Source: Kordiimonas sp.
GTDB lineage: Bacteria; Pseudomonadota; Alphaproteobacteria; Sphingomonadales; Emcibacteraceae
Reading direction: 5' to 3'
Assembly (NCBI GenBank): GCA_002700365.1
Contig: PADB01000009.1
Coordinates: 84,491-148,490, forward strand
DNA length: 64,000 bases
The notes under the pieces were generated by a model that saw only the letters and a list, made by a program, of their open reading frames with translations, made no database searches and had not been told where the DNA came from. Positions within the stretch are counted from its first letter, which is position 1, and every line of letters begins with the position of its first letter. The position numbers were made by a program, and so were the translations under genes. Positions 18,949-29,248 of the stretch are shown one piece after another.

Positions 18949-20628
18949 TTAACGCGTCAGCTTTTTATACTGAATGCGGTGTGGACGGTCAGCCGCAGCC
19001 CCCAAACGACGGCGGCGGTCTGCTTCATATTCCTGATAATTGCCTTCAAACCACACCACTGTTGAATCCCCCTCATATGCCATGATGTGGGTTGCGATAC
19101 GGTCCAAAAAGAAACGATCGTGCGAAATTATTACCGCGCAACCGGCAAAATCTTCTAACGCATCTTCCAATGCAGATAACGTTTCTACATCCAAATCGTT
19201 GGTCGGTTCATCAAGCAAAAGAACATTACACGGTGTTCTTAACATCCGCGCCAAATGCACCCGGTTCCGTTCCCCACCGGAAAGCAAACCAACTTTCTTT
19301 TGTTGATCCGGACCGCGGAAATTAAAATTGGCCACATAAGACCGGGTCTGCACCATACGGCCATTGAAATCAAAGACATCATCACCGCCGGAAATGACCT
19401 CCCAGACATTCTTATCATCTTCCAAACCGTCACGGCTCTGATCCACATAGCCAAGAACAACGGTCTCACCAATTTTTAACGTGCCACCGTCCGGTTTTTC
19501 CTGTCCTGTAATCATCTTAAACAATGTTGACTTACCCGCGCCGTTCGGCCCGATAATACCCACAATCCCCCCCGGAGGCAGACGAAAGTCCAGGTTATCG
19601 ATCAGCAGCTTATCTTCAAAACCTTTGCTCAACTTTTCGGCGGTAATTACTTCATTGCCCAAACGCGGCCCCACAGGGATAACAATTTGCGCTTTACCCG
19701 GATCACGTTCCTGCGCCTTCGCCAACAGGTCATCATAGGCCTTGATCCGCGCCTTACTTTTCGCCTGACGGGCCTTTGGTGACTGTCTAATCCATTCTAA
19801 TTCTCTATCCAAAGTCCGTTGGCGCGCCTCTTCGGTGCGACTTTCCTGGGCCAGGCGTTTTTGTTTCTGTTCCAGCCAGGAAGAATAATTCCCTTCATAA
19901 GGAATGGCATGGCCACGGTCCAATTCCAACACCCAGCCGACAACATTATCCAGGAAGTATCGATCGTGGGTCACCAGAATGACCGTTCCCGCATATTCTT
20001 GCAGATAATTTTCCAACCATGCGACAGACTCCGCGTCCAAATGGTTGGTCGGCTCATCCAGCATCAGGATATCCGGTTTTTCCAGCAACAAGCGGCACAA
20101 CGCCACCCGGCGTCTCTCCCCGCCGCTTAATGTTGTCACATCCGCATCCCCCGGCGGACAACGCAAGGCGTCCATCGCCAGTTCTACCCGGCTGTCCAGA
20201 TCCCACGCGTCAGCATTATCAATTTTTTCCTGCAGCTCCCCCTGCTCCATGATGAGGTTATTCATTTCATCATCATCCATGGGCTCTGCAAACTTCAGGC
20301 TGATTTCTTCGAAACGTTCCACCAACGCTTTCAAAGACCCCAGACCTTCCATTACATTGCTAAAGACGTCCTTATTGGGGTCTAATTCAGGTTCCTGAGA
20401 CAAATACCCGACTTTAACGCCATCCGCCGCCCAGGCTTCACCACTAAAATCTTTATCCCGACCGGAAATAATCCGCATTAAGGTGGACTTACCCGCACCG
20501 TTCACACCAATGACAGCAATTTTTGCCCCCGGCAGAAAGGATAAAGTCACATCTTTTAGGACATGCTTTCCCCCGGGATAGGTTTTATTCAACCCCTTCA
20601 TTACATACGAATACTGATAAGATGCCAT
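18949..20628 (-). CDS. ettA: Energy-dependent translational throttle protein EttA (ABC-F ATPase)
   Basis: A 559-residue protein with two ABC domains and no membrane segments. Walker A motifs are GVNGAGKST (about residue 40) and GPNGAGKST (about 357), and signatures are LSGGERRRVALCR and LSGGERNRVHLAR. The arm and linker between them (for example RQTLDRELEWIRQSPKARQA) match EttA rather than Uup or resistance ABC-Fs. EttA binds the ribosomal E site and gates the first elongation step according to the ATP/ADP ratio. I start at 20628, where MASYQYSYVMKGLNKTYPGG is the usual EttA N-terminus; the frame is open to 20709. Monocistronic. Confidence 0.95.
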   Translation of the reverse strand: MASYQYSYVMKGLNKTYPGGKHVLKDVTLSFLPGAKIAVIGVNGAGKSTLMRIISGRDKDFSGEAWAADGVKVGYLSQEPELDPNKDVFSNVMEGLGSLKALVERFEEISLKFAEPMDDDEMNNLIMEQGELQEKIDNADAWDLDSRVELAMDALRCPPGDADVTTLSGGERRRVALCRLLLEKPDILMLDEPTNHLDAESVAWLENYLQEYAGTVILVTHDRYFLDNVVGWVLELDRGHAIPYEGNYSSWLEQKQKRLAQESRTEEARQRTLDRELEWIRQSPKARQAKSKARIKAYDDLLAKAQERDPGKAQIVIPVGPRLGNEVITAEKLSKGFEDKLLIDNLDFRLPPGGIVGIIGPNGAGKSTLFKMITGQEKPDGGTLKIGETVVLGYVDQSRDGLEDDKNVWEVISGGDDVFDFNGRMVQTRSYVANFNFRGPDQQKKVGLLSGGERNRVHLARMLRTPCNVLLLDEPTNDLDVETLSALEDALEDFAGCAVIISHDRFFLDRIATHIMAYEGDSTVVWFEGNYQEYEADRRRRLGAAADRPHRIQYKKLTR

Positions 20629-20784
20629 AATCTGGTTTCTCCACTGACGCCGCTTCGGCAAACCAATAAAATCTGCGTTCCTTCTAAACAATCGCAGCAG
20701 ATCAGGCAATGCCGTTTACAGCACAGCTCATAATAAAAGGCGATTTGCTTAAAACTTCAGCGGACATACGGCCCTATGGCTGCT

Positions 20785-21795
20785 CTATGGGTTCACGTTC
20801 AACACTGTCCGAAAACCCACATGCCCTGTTCCCAGCCCTGTATCCTGGGCATGGCGGGCGGATGGCCGGTAACGCATACAATAATTCGGCGCGCATAAGA
20901 ACGACCCCCCCTTGATGACCTTAACAGGAATGTTGGGTTGGCGCGGATCATATCCCATCGGGGCTGCGTCATTCGCAAAGTCATGGGCAGGGTAATAAAC
21001 GTCACGGGTCCATTCCCAAACATTGCCGATCATATCATAAAGGCCATAACCATTTGCCGGGAAGCATCCCACCGGGGCCATGCCGCTATAGCCATCGTCT
21101 TTTGTATTTTGCACCGGAAATAGCCCCTGCCAATGATTTGCTCTGGGCTTTCCGTCAGGCATTAGCTCCTCCCCCCAGGCATAGGTATTTTGCTCTAGCC
21201 CACCGCGTGCCGCATATTCCCATTGTTCTTCTGTCGGCAAATCACGTCCAGCCCATTGGGCATACGCCACGGCATCGGCATATGCAATATGCACCACGGG
21301 CATATGATCCCTGCCGGCCAAATCGCTATCCGGTCCGTCTGGATGACGCCAGTTTGCCCCGGGCACAAACTGCCACCAGCTCAGTGGATTAAATCCCCTG
21401 GAAAAATCAGAGGGTGGTGTAAATAAAATCGACCCCGCCACCAGCTTGTCTTTTGTGACACCAGGAAAGTCTTCAGGCTTTGGCGTCTGTTCCGCAACGG
21501 TCACATATCCGGTTTCAGCAACAAAACGGGCAAACTGCGCATTTGTCACTTCATAGGCATCAATCCAGAAGGGCGTGACGGTCACAGGCCGGACCGGACC
21601 TTCTTCAGGGTATTGTCCTTCTGCCCCCATCAGAAAAGAACCGCCCGCAATATAAACCTGATTGTCGTGACTGACCGTGTCAGGAACGCAGGCCACTAAT
21701 CCCGCAGACTGCGGCCTGTTTGATATAACATAAACCGCCGTCACGCCCATCATCAATACAGTCAAAAAGACGATGGCCGCAGTCTTACGGGACAT
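20785..21795 (-). CDS. Formylglycine-generating enzyme family protein (sulfatase-modifying factor)
   Basis: The first ~30 residues form a signal or membrane anchor (AAIVFLTVLMMGVTAVYVI), followed by a full FGE-sulfatase domain: AGGSFLMGAEGQYPEEGPVR, IDAYEVTNAQFARFV, WEYAARGG and YDMIGNVWEWTRDVY. The copper-binding cysteine pair of active FGEs is present as FLCAPNYC (Cys301 and Cys306), so it should oxidise the sulfatase cysteine to formylglycine. The arylsulfatase gene just upstream on the same strand is its obvious client. Bacterial FGEs are usually cytoplasmic; the N-terminal anchor here is unusual. I use the ATG at 21795 (AAAGG eight bases upstream) over the GTG at 21804. Confidence 0.88.
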   Translation of the reverse strand: MSRKTAAIVFLTVLMMGVTAVYVISNRPQSAGLVACVPDTVSHDNQVYIAGGSFLMGAEGQYPEEGPVRPVTVTPFWIDAYEVTNAQFARFVAETGYVTVAEQTPKPEDFPGVTKDKLVAGSILFTPPSDFSRGFNPLSWWQFVPGANWRHPDGPDSDLAGRDHMPVVHIAYADAVAYAQWAGRDLPTEEQWEYAARGGLEQNTYAWGEELMPDGKPRANHWQGLFPVQNTKDDGYSGMAPVGCFPANGYGLYDMIGNVWEWTRDVYYPAHDFANDAAPMGYDPRQPNIPVKVIKGGSFLCAPNYCMRYRPSARHAQDTGLGTGHVGFRTVLNVNP

Positions 21796-21919
21796 ACATG
21801 TCACCTTTCAGGATTAACTTATATTGGTCTTATGAGAAGAACCACATAGGGGATAGAGATAGAAATGCGTACGCGGGAGCCTCCACAAAGACTGCACAGG
21901 CTCCCGCTATCTTATGGCC

Positions 21920-23698
21920 TTAGTCCAAATAACGTTTTTTGAACTTCATAAAGGCAATGCCTGCCTTCATCATCAGCTCTTCTGACCATGTAAATGTCTG
22001 AATATTGTGATTAGCTTTATATTCTTCCCACACCGCCATCATTTCCTTGAATTTAGCCGGGTGTGTATCAGACAAGTCATGTCTTTCAGAGGGATCATCG
22101 GCAATATTAAACAATTCCCACTGAATACCATCCATCGACGGGCTATAGACCAATTTCCACGACCCTTTACGTACAGCGGCACGACCATGGACCTCCCAGC
22201 CCACTACATCTTCATCACTGCGCACGGCATCTGCATTGTTTTGCAGCACAGGCAGCAAGGATTTCCCGGTAATCGGATGCGGGACTGTATCCTGTGGGGC
22301 CATCACACCAGCAAGTCCCAATAAAGTAGGGGCCAGATCACTAACATGGCTAAAGGCGCGTGTTATACCCGTGCGTGACACCCCTGGTCCTGCCACAATC
22401 AACGGGGCGCGAATGCCCCCATCATATGTTGTTCCCTTGAAGTTATTAAAGGGGACAGATCCCGCCTGCGCCCATCCCGGGCCATAGGCAATAAAGGAAT
22501 TCGGACGACCATAATTTTCCGGGCGGTTGTCAAAGTCTTCCTCTGGGAAGCCATAGAAATTGGCCCCTAATCCGCCAGCAGCCCCATTATCAGACATAAA
22601 GAAAATCACAGTATTATCCATTTTCCCGTGTTCTTCTAAAAATGCCAACAGGCGCCCGATTTCGCGATCTAACACTTCCAGCTTTGCTGCATAAATTTCC
22701 ATAAACCGCGCTTGTGTTTTCTTTTCATCGGCGGATAAGTCATCCCATGCGGGCACGTTAGACATACGCGCCGCTCCTTCCGCGTCTTCCGCCACCAGTC
22801 CCAATGATTTCATTTTGGCAAGGCGACGTGCCTTAATAACCTCATAACCAACATCATATTGCCCTTTATACAGATCAATATCCTGATCCGGGACATGCAG
22901 CGGGTCGTGCGGCGCTGTCGGGGCTAAATAAGCAAAAAACGGATTTTCATCTCCGGCGGCAAAACTATCTGACAACCAGCCAATCATTTTATCGGCATAT
23001 GCCGTTGAAGAATAAAAGTCATCCGGGATGAAAGCATAGTCGCCATCTTCTACATAGATCGAAGGACCAGGCTTTGGAAAGCCCTTCCAGTCATCTTTAA
23101 AGTGGCTCGCCAATCCCTCCAGCATCACAAATGAACGATCAAAACCGCGCTTATCCGGCCAATATTCTTCGGTGAGGCCTATATGCCATTTCCCCGCCAT
23201 GAAAGTATTATAGCCCGCCTCTTGTAATAATTTTGGGAAGGAAATAACGCGATCATTTAAATGGCCTTCGTAACCGGGCACCCCTTGCATACGTTCTGCC
23301 AATTGCTTCACCGGGCGCGGCAGGCCTTCCAGATCAATTCGTCCCGACACCATTTCCTCCATAGCCCCCAAGCCCGCCAGATGATTGTCCGTTCCGGAAA
23401 ATAACATCGAACGGGTCGGAGAGCAGCTCGGCGCCACGTTAAAATCCGTAAACTTCAGCCCACGCGCGGCCAGCGCATCAATATTCGGGGTGCGTATTTC
23501 GCCCCCGAATGCGCCTAATTCCGCATATCCCATATCATCAACGATAATCAGCAAAATATTGGGCCGCTGTTGCCCATCGCCCTCTGCTGCCATCGCCGAC
23601 AGAGGGAGCATTAGCCCCATCAGCATCGCCAATAAGATAACAACCTGACGCAAAGCTCCCCTCCGCATTTGCATCTGTTCTTTTCTATGAGGTGTCAT
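21920..23698 (-). CDS. Arylsulfatase (AtsA-like), secreted
   Basis: A 592-residue type I sulfatase with a signal peptide (VVILLAMLMGLMLPLSAMA). RPNILLIIVDDMGYAELGAF supplies the metal-binding Asp54-Asp55, and SCSPTRSMLFSGTDNHLAG contains the formylglycine site C-S-P-T-R with Cys92. GYNTFMAGKWHIG and YLAPTAPHDPLH are further active-site motifs. The overall order resembles Pseudomonas AtsA. It hydrolyses sulfate esters, probably in the periplasm; the natural substrate is unknown. A good GGGAGCAGGGAAT sequence precedes the ATG. It lies about 125 bp upstream of the FGE gene and downstream of the TonB receptor, all on one strand. Confidence 0.93.
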   Translation of the reverse strand: MTPHRKEQMQMRRGALRQVVILLAMLMGLMLPLSAMAAEGDGQQRPNILLIIVDDMGYAELGAFGGEIRTPNIDALAARGLKFTDFNVAPSCSPTRSMLFSGTDNHLAGLGAMEEMVSGRIDLEGLPRPVKQLAERMQGVPGYEGHLNDRVISFPKLLQEAGYNTFMAGKWHIGLTEEYWPDKRGFDRSFVMLEGLASHFKDDWKGFPKPGPSIYVEDGDYAFIPDDFYSSTAYADKMIGWLSDSFAAGDENPFFAYLAPTAPHDPLHVPDQDIDLYKGQYDVGYEVIKARRLAKMKSLGLVAEDAEGAARMSNVPAWDDLSADEKKTQARFMEIYAAKLEVLDREIGRLLAFLEEHGKMDNTVIFFMSDNGAAGGLGANFYGFPEEDFDNRPENYGRPNSFIAYGPGWAQAGSVPFNNFKGTTYDGGIRAPLIVAGPGVSRTGITRAFSHVSDLAPTLLGLAGVMAPQDTVPHPITGKSLLPVLQNNADAVRSDEDVVGWEVHGRAAVRKGSWKLVYSPSMDGIQWELFNIADDPSERHDLSDTHPAKFKEMMAVWEEYKANHNIQTFTWSEELMMKAGIAFMKFKKRYLD

Positions 23699-23814
23699 AT
23701 TCCCTGCTCCCTTTTTATTCTGTGCGCTATGTTCTCTTACTCGCCCTGAATTTGCAAATGTTTATCGGCCGATTAAGACTAAAAAAATATATTTTTTCAC
23801 CCGCATACAACAAA

Positions 23815-23842
23815 GAAAGCCCCCGAAAATTCGGGGGCTTTC
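23815..23842 (-). terminator. Terminator downstream of the TonB-dependent receptor
   Basis: GAAAGCCCCCGAA (23815-23827) pairs perfectly with TTCGGGGGCTTTC (23830-23842). It lies 50 bp past the receptor stop and about 115 bp before the sulfatase start, so the sulfatase probably has its own promoter. Confidence 0.85.
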
Positions 23843-23892
23843 CATATTTTATATAAACGTTGTTACACGCTGGGTTTTATCCCGCGGCCCGC

Positions 23893-26336
23893 TTAGAAAT
23901 TAAAGCGACCCTGCAGCGCGACCGTGCGCGGACGGTCAAACATCACCAAACGTGAGCCCGTCGACGTAGGGTTATCGTTCAGGTAGAACGGCGTATCCTT
24001 GTTCGTCAGGTTTTTACCAACAATGGCAACTTCCCAACGCTCATCCGCAGGTGAGAGAGCAACACGAAGGTCAATTTTCGCAAAGCTGTCAACCTTTGAA
24101 CCGGGATCCAGATCCGCCTGAATGAAGTATGAACTTGTAAAGAACAGGTTCGGCTGGAAGGACAAGACATACTCATTTGCCAAAGGCATACGGATGTCCG
24201 CAAAGATATTACCGCTAAACTCAGGTGAGAATGGGCGGTCAGAACCGGACAGGTCCTGCGACGTTAACCCTAAGAAGACCTGTTGTGCCGTTGGCGTCGC
24301 ACCAACGTATTCAATAAATTTGGAATCCAGATAACTTAAATTACCGCCGATCATCACATTTGATGACGCAATCCAGTTAAAGTCAAATTCTACACCTTCT
24401 GAACGGGATTTACCTGCATTCTGCACACGGAAGCTAACACCATCTGCTAACAATGTACTTTGCTGCAAATTGGAATAGGTACTTCTGAACACATTCAGGT
24501 TTGTCGTTAAACGACCATCCAGCCATTTTGCCTTAACACCAGCTTCGAAAGCATCCACAGTCTCAGGATCGAATGTGAAGTTTTCAAGTTCCGCAGGGCT
24601 GTCAGGAAGCAGGTTCATATTCAAGTCATCAAAGGCACTTGCTGACATATCGAAGCCACCGGCTTTAAAGCCATCAGAATAGCTTGCATAAACCATAATG
24701 TCTTCAGCCAAGTCATATTCGACGCCTATGGACGGGGTCCAGTCGTTATCGCTTCTATCAAATGTTAGATCATAAAACGCACCTGCACCGATCCCTGCCG
24801 CGATACCAGTCTGCACTGGTAGTGGGTAGATATCCACGAACGAATCAACATTGATATCATCTATGCTAGATGTCGTCCCCAATTGTGAATTACGAACAAT
24901 GGACTTTTCAACCTCTGTGTAACGTAAGCCCGCATTGACCCGGAATTCATCTGTAATATTAAAGGTCAATGACAGATACGCCGAATAGGTATCTTCTTCT
25001 TGTCACTATTCAACCGGTGTGTCACCGCAGTACCTGGCGGGAAGCCCAGCGGCGTCAGGAACCATGGCACGAAGAAGAAGCCTAGATGCCGGTCAACACC
25101 AAGTTCACTGTGCTGATAGTATAAGCCCGCTGTATATTCCAGGAATTGGTCTCCCGGTGATGTCAGGCGGAATTCCTGACTGAACTGTGTGTTTTCTTCA
25201 CCACCAAAGGCAGGAAAGGCCGGCATGCCGCCACTTTCACTTGTGACAAAACCGGGCAGAGATGAACCATCCAAATCATACAGCTGGTCTGTTGAATAAT
25301 CTGAATAACCGGTCACACTGGTCACTGTGTGGTCTGCCACCTGCCAATTGATCGTGGCACTAGTCTCAAAGAATTTATCTTTATCGTACCCATCTGTGTC
25401 TAGGCTCGTGACCCGGTCTGCCTCGGCTTCAAAACCTGGCACCGTAAGTGCCCCGGCGCAAGAAGGGGAGGGAGGACCAGAATAGAACGCTGGATTTGGC
25501 GGACAATCAATCCATTCAAATGGTACTGACAGTTTTGAAGTGGAATCACCATATTCCGCCCGCAATGTCACATCAACATCATCTGTAGCCTGCCAAACAG
25601 CAGTAACGCGGCCAAAATAATCCTCGGCCCCCATCAAGTCATCACCGTTAAATGCATTTTTAACTGTGCCATCAAAGTCATAGACACGCCCTGCCGCACG
25701 AACAGACAGATCTTCTGTAATCGGCACGGTTACCGCAGCTTGCAGATCCAGTTCATTATATGTGGGCTGATACAGACCAGAAACAAAACCTTCGAATTCA
25801 CCGCCCGGCGTAGGCGCATTTGTGTGAATATTTAACGCACCGGCAATGGTATTATAACCAAAATAAGTTGACTGCGGGCCTTTCAGCACTTCAACCCGTG
25901 AAATATCAACGAAAGCATTACGTGATGTCCGCGCACGGCCCCGATAGATACCATCCACGAATGTCCCCACAGACTGTTCAAAGCCGGGGTTTGTTCCAGA
26001 ACCAACACCACGAATAGACAAACTATCCGCCGCGGCACCCTTGGAAATGTTCACCGCTGGCATGCGGCTGCGCAAATCCTGCAGGTTTTTAAAACCACTA
26101 CGTTCAATGGTCCCGCCGTCTGTTACCAGAATCGAAATCGGCACATCCTGCAGACTTTCGTCCCGCTTACGCGCAGACACGACAATTTCGTCCATACTAA
26201 AGAAACCTTCGCCGGACGCCTCTACGGCCTCTTCGGCAAAAGCCATTGGTCCCGCAATCGCCGTCATAACGACGGCACTCACAGAACAACACAGCCGACG
26301 GCGGAAGCCACCAGCCAACACTGTTGGATTAGACAT
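23893..26336 (-). pseudogene. TonB-dependent outer-membrane receptor interrupted by a frameshift
   Basis: Two overlapping frames encode one receptor. The first part (26336 to about 25000) has a signal peptide, the plug domain beginning MDEIVVSARKRDESLQDVPI, and early barrel strands; it then runs into a stop at 24966-24968. The second part continues in another frame with NITDEFRVNAGLRYTEVEKS and ends with the barrel terminal GRFNF. The break is in a short AAGAAGAAGA run (24993-25003): one missing base explains it and would restore a continuous chain of about 823 residues. The C-terminal frame has no plausible start of its own (its first TTG lacks a ribosome binding site). It is either a real pseudogene, a phase-variable switch or a sequencing error. 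GGAGGA precedes the ATG at 26336. Confidence 0.85.
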
Positions 26337-26520
26337 ATATTCCTCCCTGTTATGCCTTAAGACGGAATTATTTTTTCTCCGTTCAGAGGCAATTACACGC
26401 GGTATCTTTAAACTCCTCCGCAGATCCACGCTCTTATACTATCGTATAATTACGGAAAGGTAGATATGTCCAAAATTCTAATTAGGTTATCCAATATCTG
26501 AATTGTCTCACCTGTCCTGC

Positions 26521-26555
26521 CCGATAACCATAAGCCATTACCGCATGATTATCGG
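26521..26555. promoter_or_regulatory. Imperfect inverted repeat upstream of the TonB receptor
   Basis: CCGATAACCA (26521-26530) and TGATTATCGG (26546-26555) match as an inverted repeat in 9 of 10 positions with a 15-base spacer. It lies about 190 bp upstream of the receptor start in an otherwise gene-free 26337-26780 stretch that is A+T-rich. It could be an operator, but no regulator gene adjoins it. Confidence 0.3.
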
Positions 26556-26781
26556 AAGTTAATGATGAACTTTAACATAAAAATTCATTCAATATTAAAT
26601 CGGTGAAATATATATATTTGATTGTATATGCATTAAATATAATCCAAAAGACTTCAAACAAACGGCTGTCTGATGAACTTACCCCCGTACCAAACAGTCC
26701 GGTACTGGCATGAGGCACTAAGGAAAAAAATTGAAAATGAAGCACTTGATTTTAGGATGGTGGAGCCGGATAGAAAACGTT

Positions 26782-26865
26782 CGAACCCGAAGGGTTCGCA
26801 AACGCGACTGCGCGCCGGCCGGACAGGCCGCCCTATCGGAGGCGCGAGCGCGGCAAGCTGCCGCG
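26782..26865. repeat. GC-rich cluster of hairpins behind the tRNA gene
   Basis: A very GC-rich block inside A+T-rich surroundings. It holds CGAACCC-GAA-GGGTTCG (26782-26798), a central CGCGCC...GGCGCG dyad with an inner GGCC pair, and CGCGGCA-AGC-TGCCGCG (26849-26865). Read on the tRNA strand the last hairpin to be transcribed has a C(UUCG)G loop followed by GTTTTCT, so it may terminate the tRNA transcript. The rest looks like a short palindromic repeat element; I cannot identify it and see no second copy in this window. Confidence 0.5.
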
Positions 26866-26891
26866 AGATATGTAACGCAAGATTTGTAAAA

Positions 26892-26968
26892 TGGTGGGCC
26901 TGGCAGGACTCGAACCCGCGACCAAACCGTTATGAGCGGTCCGCTCTAACCACCTGAGCTACAGGCCC
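26892..26968 (-). tRNA. tRNA-Ile2 (anticodon CAU, lysidine-modified type)
   Basis: A 77-nt cloverleaf with encoded CCA. The acceptor stem is GGGCCTG/CAGGCCC with discriminator A; the D arm is GTAGCTCAGGTGGTTAGAGC; the anticodon loop is CTCATAA; the T arm has GGTTCGAGTCC. The CAT anticodon could mean initiator, elongator Met or Ile2. The CTCATAA loop followed by a TTGGTCGC variable/T-stem region is the pattern of tRNA-Ile2, in which TilS converts the wobble C to lysidine so that AUA is read as isoleucine. The first G-C pair excludes initiator tRNA. Confidence 0.88.
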
Positions 26969-27065
26969 ACCGCACGCTGGACAGCGTGATGAAATGCTCA
27001 ATAACAAATTCAGGAACAAGAATACAGAGAAGTTTTACTTACCCTCGTTATTTTTTTATCTGCCC

Positions 27066-29135
27066 TTAAGTATCCAGGAAACTACGCAATTTACGCGACC
27101 GGCTGGGGTGTTTTAATTTCCGCAGGGCCTTTGCTTCAATCTGCCGGATACGTTCGCGGGTTACCGAGAATTGCTGGCCCACCTCTTCCAGCGTATGATC
27201 CGTGTTCATACCAATCCCGAAACGCATCCGCAGCACCCGCTCTTCGCGGGGTGTCAATGTCGCGAGCACACGGGTTGTCGTTTCCCGCAAATTGGATTGA
27301 ATGGCACTATCAATGGGTAAGATCGCATTCTTGTCTTCGATAAAGTCGCCTAAGTGACTATCTTCTTCATCACCAATCGGCGTTTCCAGCGAGATGGGCT
27401 CCTTGGCGATTTTCATCACCTTGCGGACTTTCTCCAAGGGCATACCCAGCCGTTCGGCCAATTCTTCCGGTGTCGCTTCACGGCCAATCTCATGCATCAT
27501 TTGCCGCCCTGTGCGGACTAATTTATTAATCGTCTCAATCATATGGACAGGAATACGAATGGTCCGCGCCTGATCCGCAATTGATCGCGTAATGGCCTGG
27601 CGGATCCACCATGTCGCATAGGTTGAAAACTTATATCCACGACGATATTCAAATTTATCAACCGCCTTCATCAAACCAATATTACCTTCCTGAATCAGAT
27701 CCAGGAACTGCAATCCACGGTTTGTGTATTTCTTGGCGATGGAAATCACCAGACGCAGGTTGGCTTCCACCATTTCTTTCTTGGCAATACGGGCTTCTTT
27801 TTCACCTTTTTGCACCATTGTCACAATGGTGCGAAACTCTGAAACTGTTAGCCCGACATCCTGTGCAATATCCGCGACCTGTGAGCGCATATTGCGTAGA
27901 ACATCTCCTTCACGTTCAATGAAGTCCGACCAGCCCTTACCGGTAAAAGAGCCAGCCTGATCGACCCACTCCTCTTCCAATTCACGGCCGATATAATTCT
28001 GCAAATAGCTATCCCGCTTGATTTTATAACGCTCTGCCAACCGCAGCATCTTACCTTCCAGCCCCATCATGCGACGGTTCTGGTTATAAAGTTGATCGAC
28101 CAGAGCCTCGATACGGGCATTATTGAAACGTATGCTTTTCACCAGCACAATCAATTCTGCCTGTAGTTTCTGGTAACGTCTTTCCTGCGCAGTACTCAAC
28201 ACTTCGTTTCGCGTATGTGCCTCGTGACGGCTATCCTGCAGCTTTGCCAGCTTCTTGTATGTCGATGTAATTTGGCTAAAGGTCTCAAGAACTTTCGGCG
28301 CAAGAGCCTCTTCCATCGCCGCCAATGACATATTATTTTCGGCGTCCAGATCTTCGTCCTCGTCAGAGCCCTCTTCATCCGTACTTTCATCGTCATCGGC
28401 ATCATCATCTTCGGACGCTGCATTTGACGTTTCCGCAGGCTCTTCGTCTTTATCTTTATCCACACTAGCGACCGGTTTTTCCGGCACCTCACCGCCTTCG
28501 CCTTCAACGCCCGGATCATTCCCATACATGGCATCAAGGTCGATAATATCGCGCAGCAAGATCTCTTCTTCTTCCAGCATCTGCGCCCATTCCACCAGCG
28601 CCCGGAAGGTCAACGGGCTTTCACACAGCCCGGCAATCATCGTTTCACGACCCGCTTCAATCCGTTTTGCAATGGCGATTTCACCTTCACGGGATAACAA
28701 CTCCACGCTGCCCATCTCGCGCAAATACATGCGCACCGGGTCGTCCGTGCGGTCAACGGTTTCGGCTTTTTCGTTGCTGACTAATTCCGTTGTCTCTTCA
28801 GACTCCGTTTTATCGCTTTCTTCGGCCTTGTCTTTCTCTTTGGCTTTGCCATTTTTTAAGGCAGCTGCGGCGGCCTCTTCTTCTTCGGCTTCTTCATTAT
28901 CAATTACGTTAATGCCCATTTCTGATAACATGGTCATCACGTCTTCGATCTGCTCCGAAGACATTTCATCTTGTGGCAAGGCCGCATTAAGCTCATCATA
29001 AGTGATGTATCCCCGCTCCTTCGCAGCGGCGATCATTTTTTTGATGCTTTCTTCGGTAGTATTTACTAGAGGGCTTTCAGTCGTTTCTTCGCGTCCTGAC
29101 TTGTTCTCTTTAGCTTGGGAAGCCATCGTAGACAT
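27066..29135 (-). CDS. rpoD: Primary sigma factor RpoD (sigma-70)
   Basis: A 689-residue housekeeping sigma factor. Region 1.1 is at the N-terminus ([20 protein letters not shown]), region 1.2 at [20 protein letters not shown], region 2 near 455-530 ([40 protein letters not shown]), region 3 at [15 protein letters not shown], and region 4 at the C-terminus ([20 protein letters not shown]). The non-conserved region after 1.2 contains a strongly acidic low-complexity stretch (about residues 215-290) rich in Asp, Glu and Ser. It directs RNA polymerase to vegetative promoters. It lies 113 bp behind dnaG in the widespread macromolecular-synthesis arrangement. AGGAG precedes the ATG. Confidence 0.97.
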   Translation of the reverse strand: MSTMASQAKENKSGREETTESPLVNTTEESIKKMIAAAKERGYITYDELNAALPQDEMSSEQIEDVMTMLSEMGINVIDNEEAEEEEAAAAALKNGKAKEKDKAEESDKTESEETTELVSNEKAETVDRTDDPVRMYLREMGSVELLSREGEIAIAKRIEAGRETMIAGLCESPLTFRALVEWAQMLEEEEILLRDIIDLDAMYGNDPGVEGEGGEVPEKPVASVDKDKDEEPAETSNAASEDDDADDDESTDEEGSDEDEDLDAENNMSLAAMEEALAPKVLETFSQITSTYKKLAKLQDSRHEAHTRNEVLSTAQERRYQKLQAELIVLVKSIRFNNARIEALVDQLYNQNRRMMGLEGKMLRLAERYKIKRDSYLQNYIGRELEEEWVDQAGSFTGKGWSDFIEREGDVLRNMRSQVADIAQDVGLTVSEFRTIVTMVQKGEKEARIAKKEMVEANLRLVISIAKKYTNRGLQFLDLIQEGNIGLMKAVDKFEYRRGYKFSTYATWWIRQAITRSIADQARTIRIPVHMIETINKLVRTGRQMMHEIGREATPEELAERLGMPLEKVRKVMKIAKEPISLETPIGDEEDSHLGDFIEDKNAILPIDSAIQSNLRETTTRVLATLTPREERVLRMRFGIGMNTDHTLEEVGQQFSVTRERIRQIEAKALRKLKHPSRSRKLRSFLDT

Positions 29136-29248
29136 AAACCTCTATCTCCTAAGGGCGTTTATCGCTTCTCTTGTGCCACATTTAATGTCGGCACATCCAT
29201 GTTACAACCCACGTTCAGGACCACCACTGCAATTCATTCATTGCACTT

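Noticed and set aside
26673..26957. Open frame running through the tRNA gene
   Set aside because: It covers most of the tRNA and the hairpin cluster, has no ribosome binding site, and its end is the tRNA reverse complement.
26892..26968. tRNA-Met (CAT anticodon)
   Set aside because: Anticodon loop CTCATAA with the TTGGTCGC variable region is the tRNA-Ile2 pattern; a paired first base rules out the initiator.
28255..29001. Long open frame antisense to rpoD
   Set aside because: Its product is almost all Ser/Ala low complexity, a shadow of the acidic part of RpoD, and there is no ribosome binding site.
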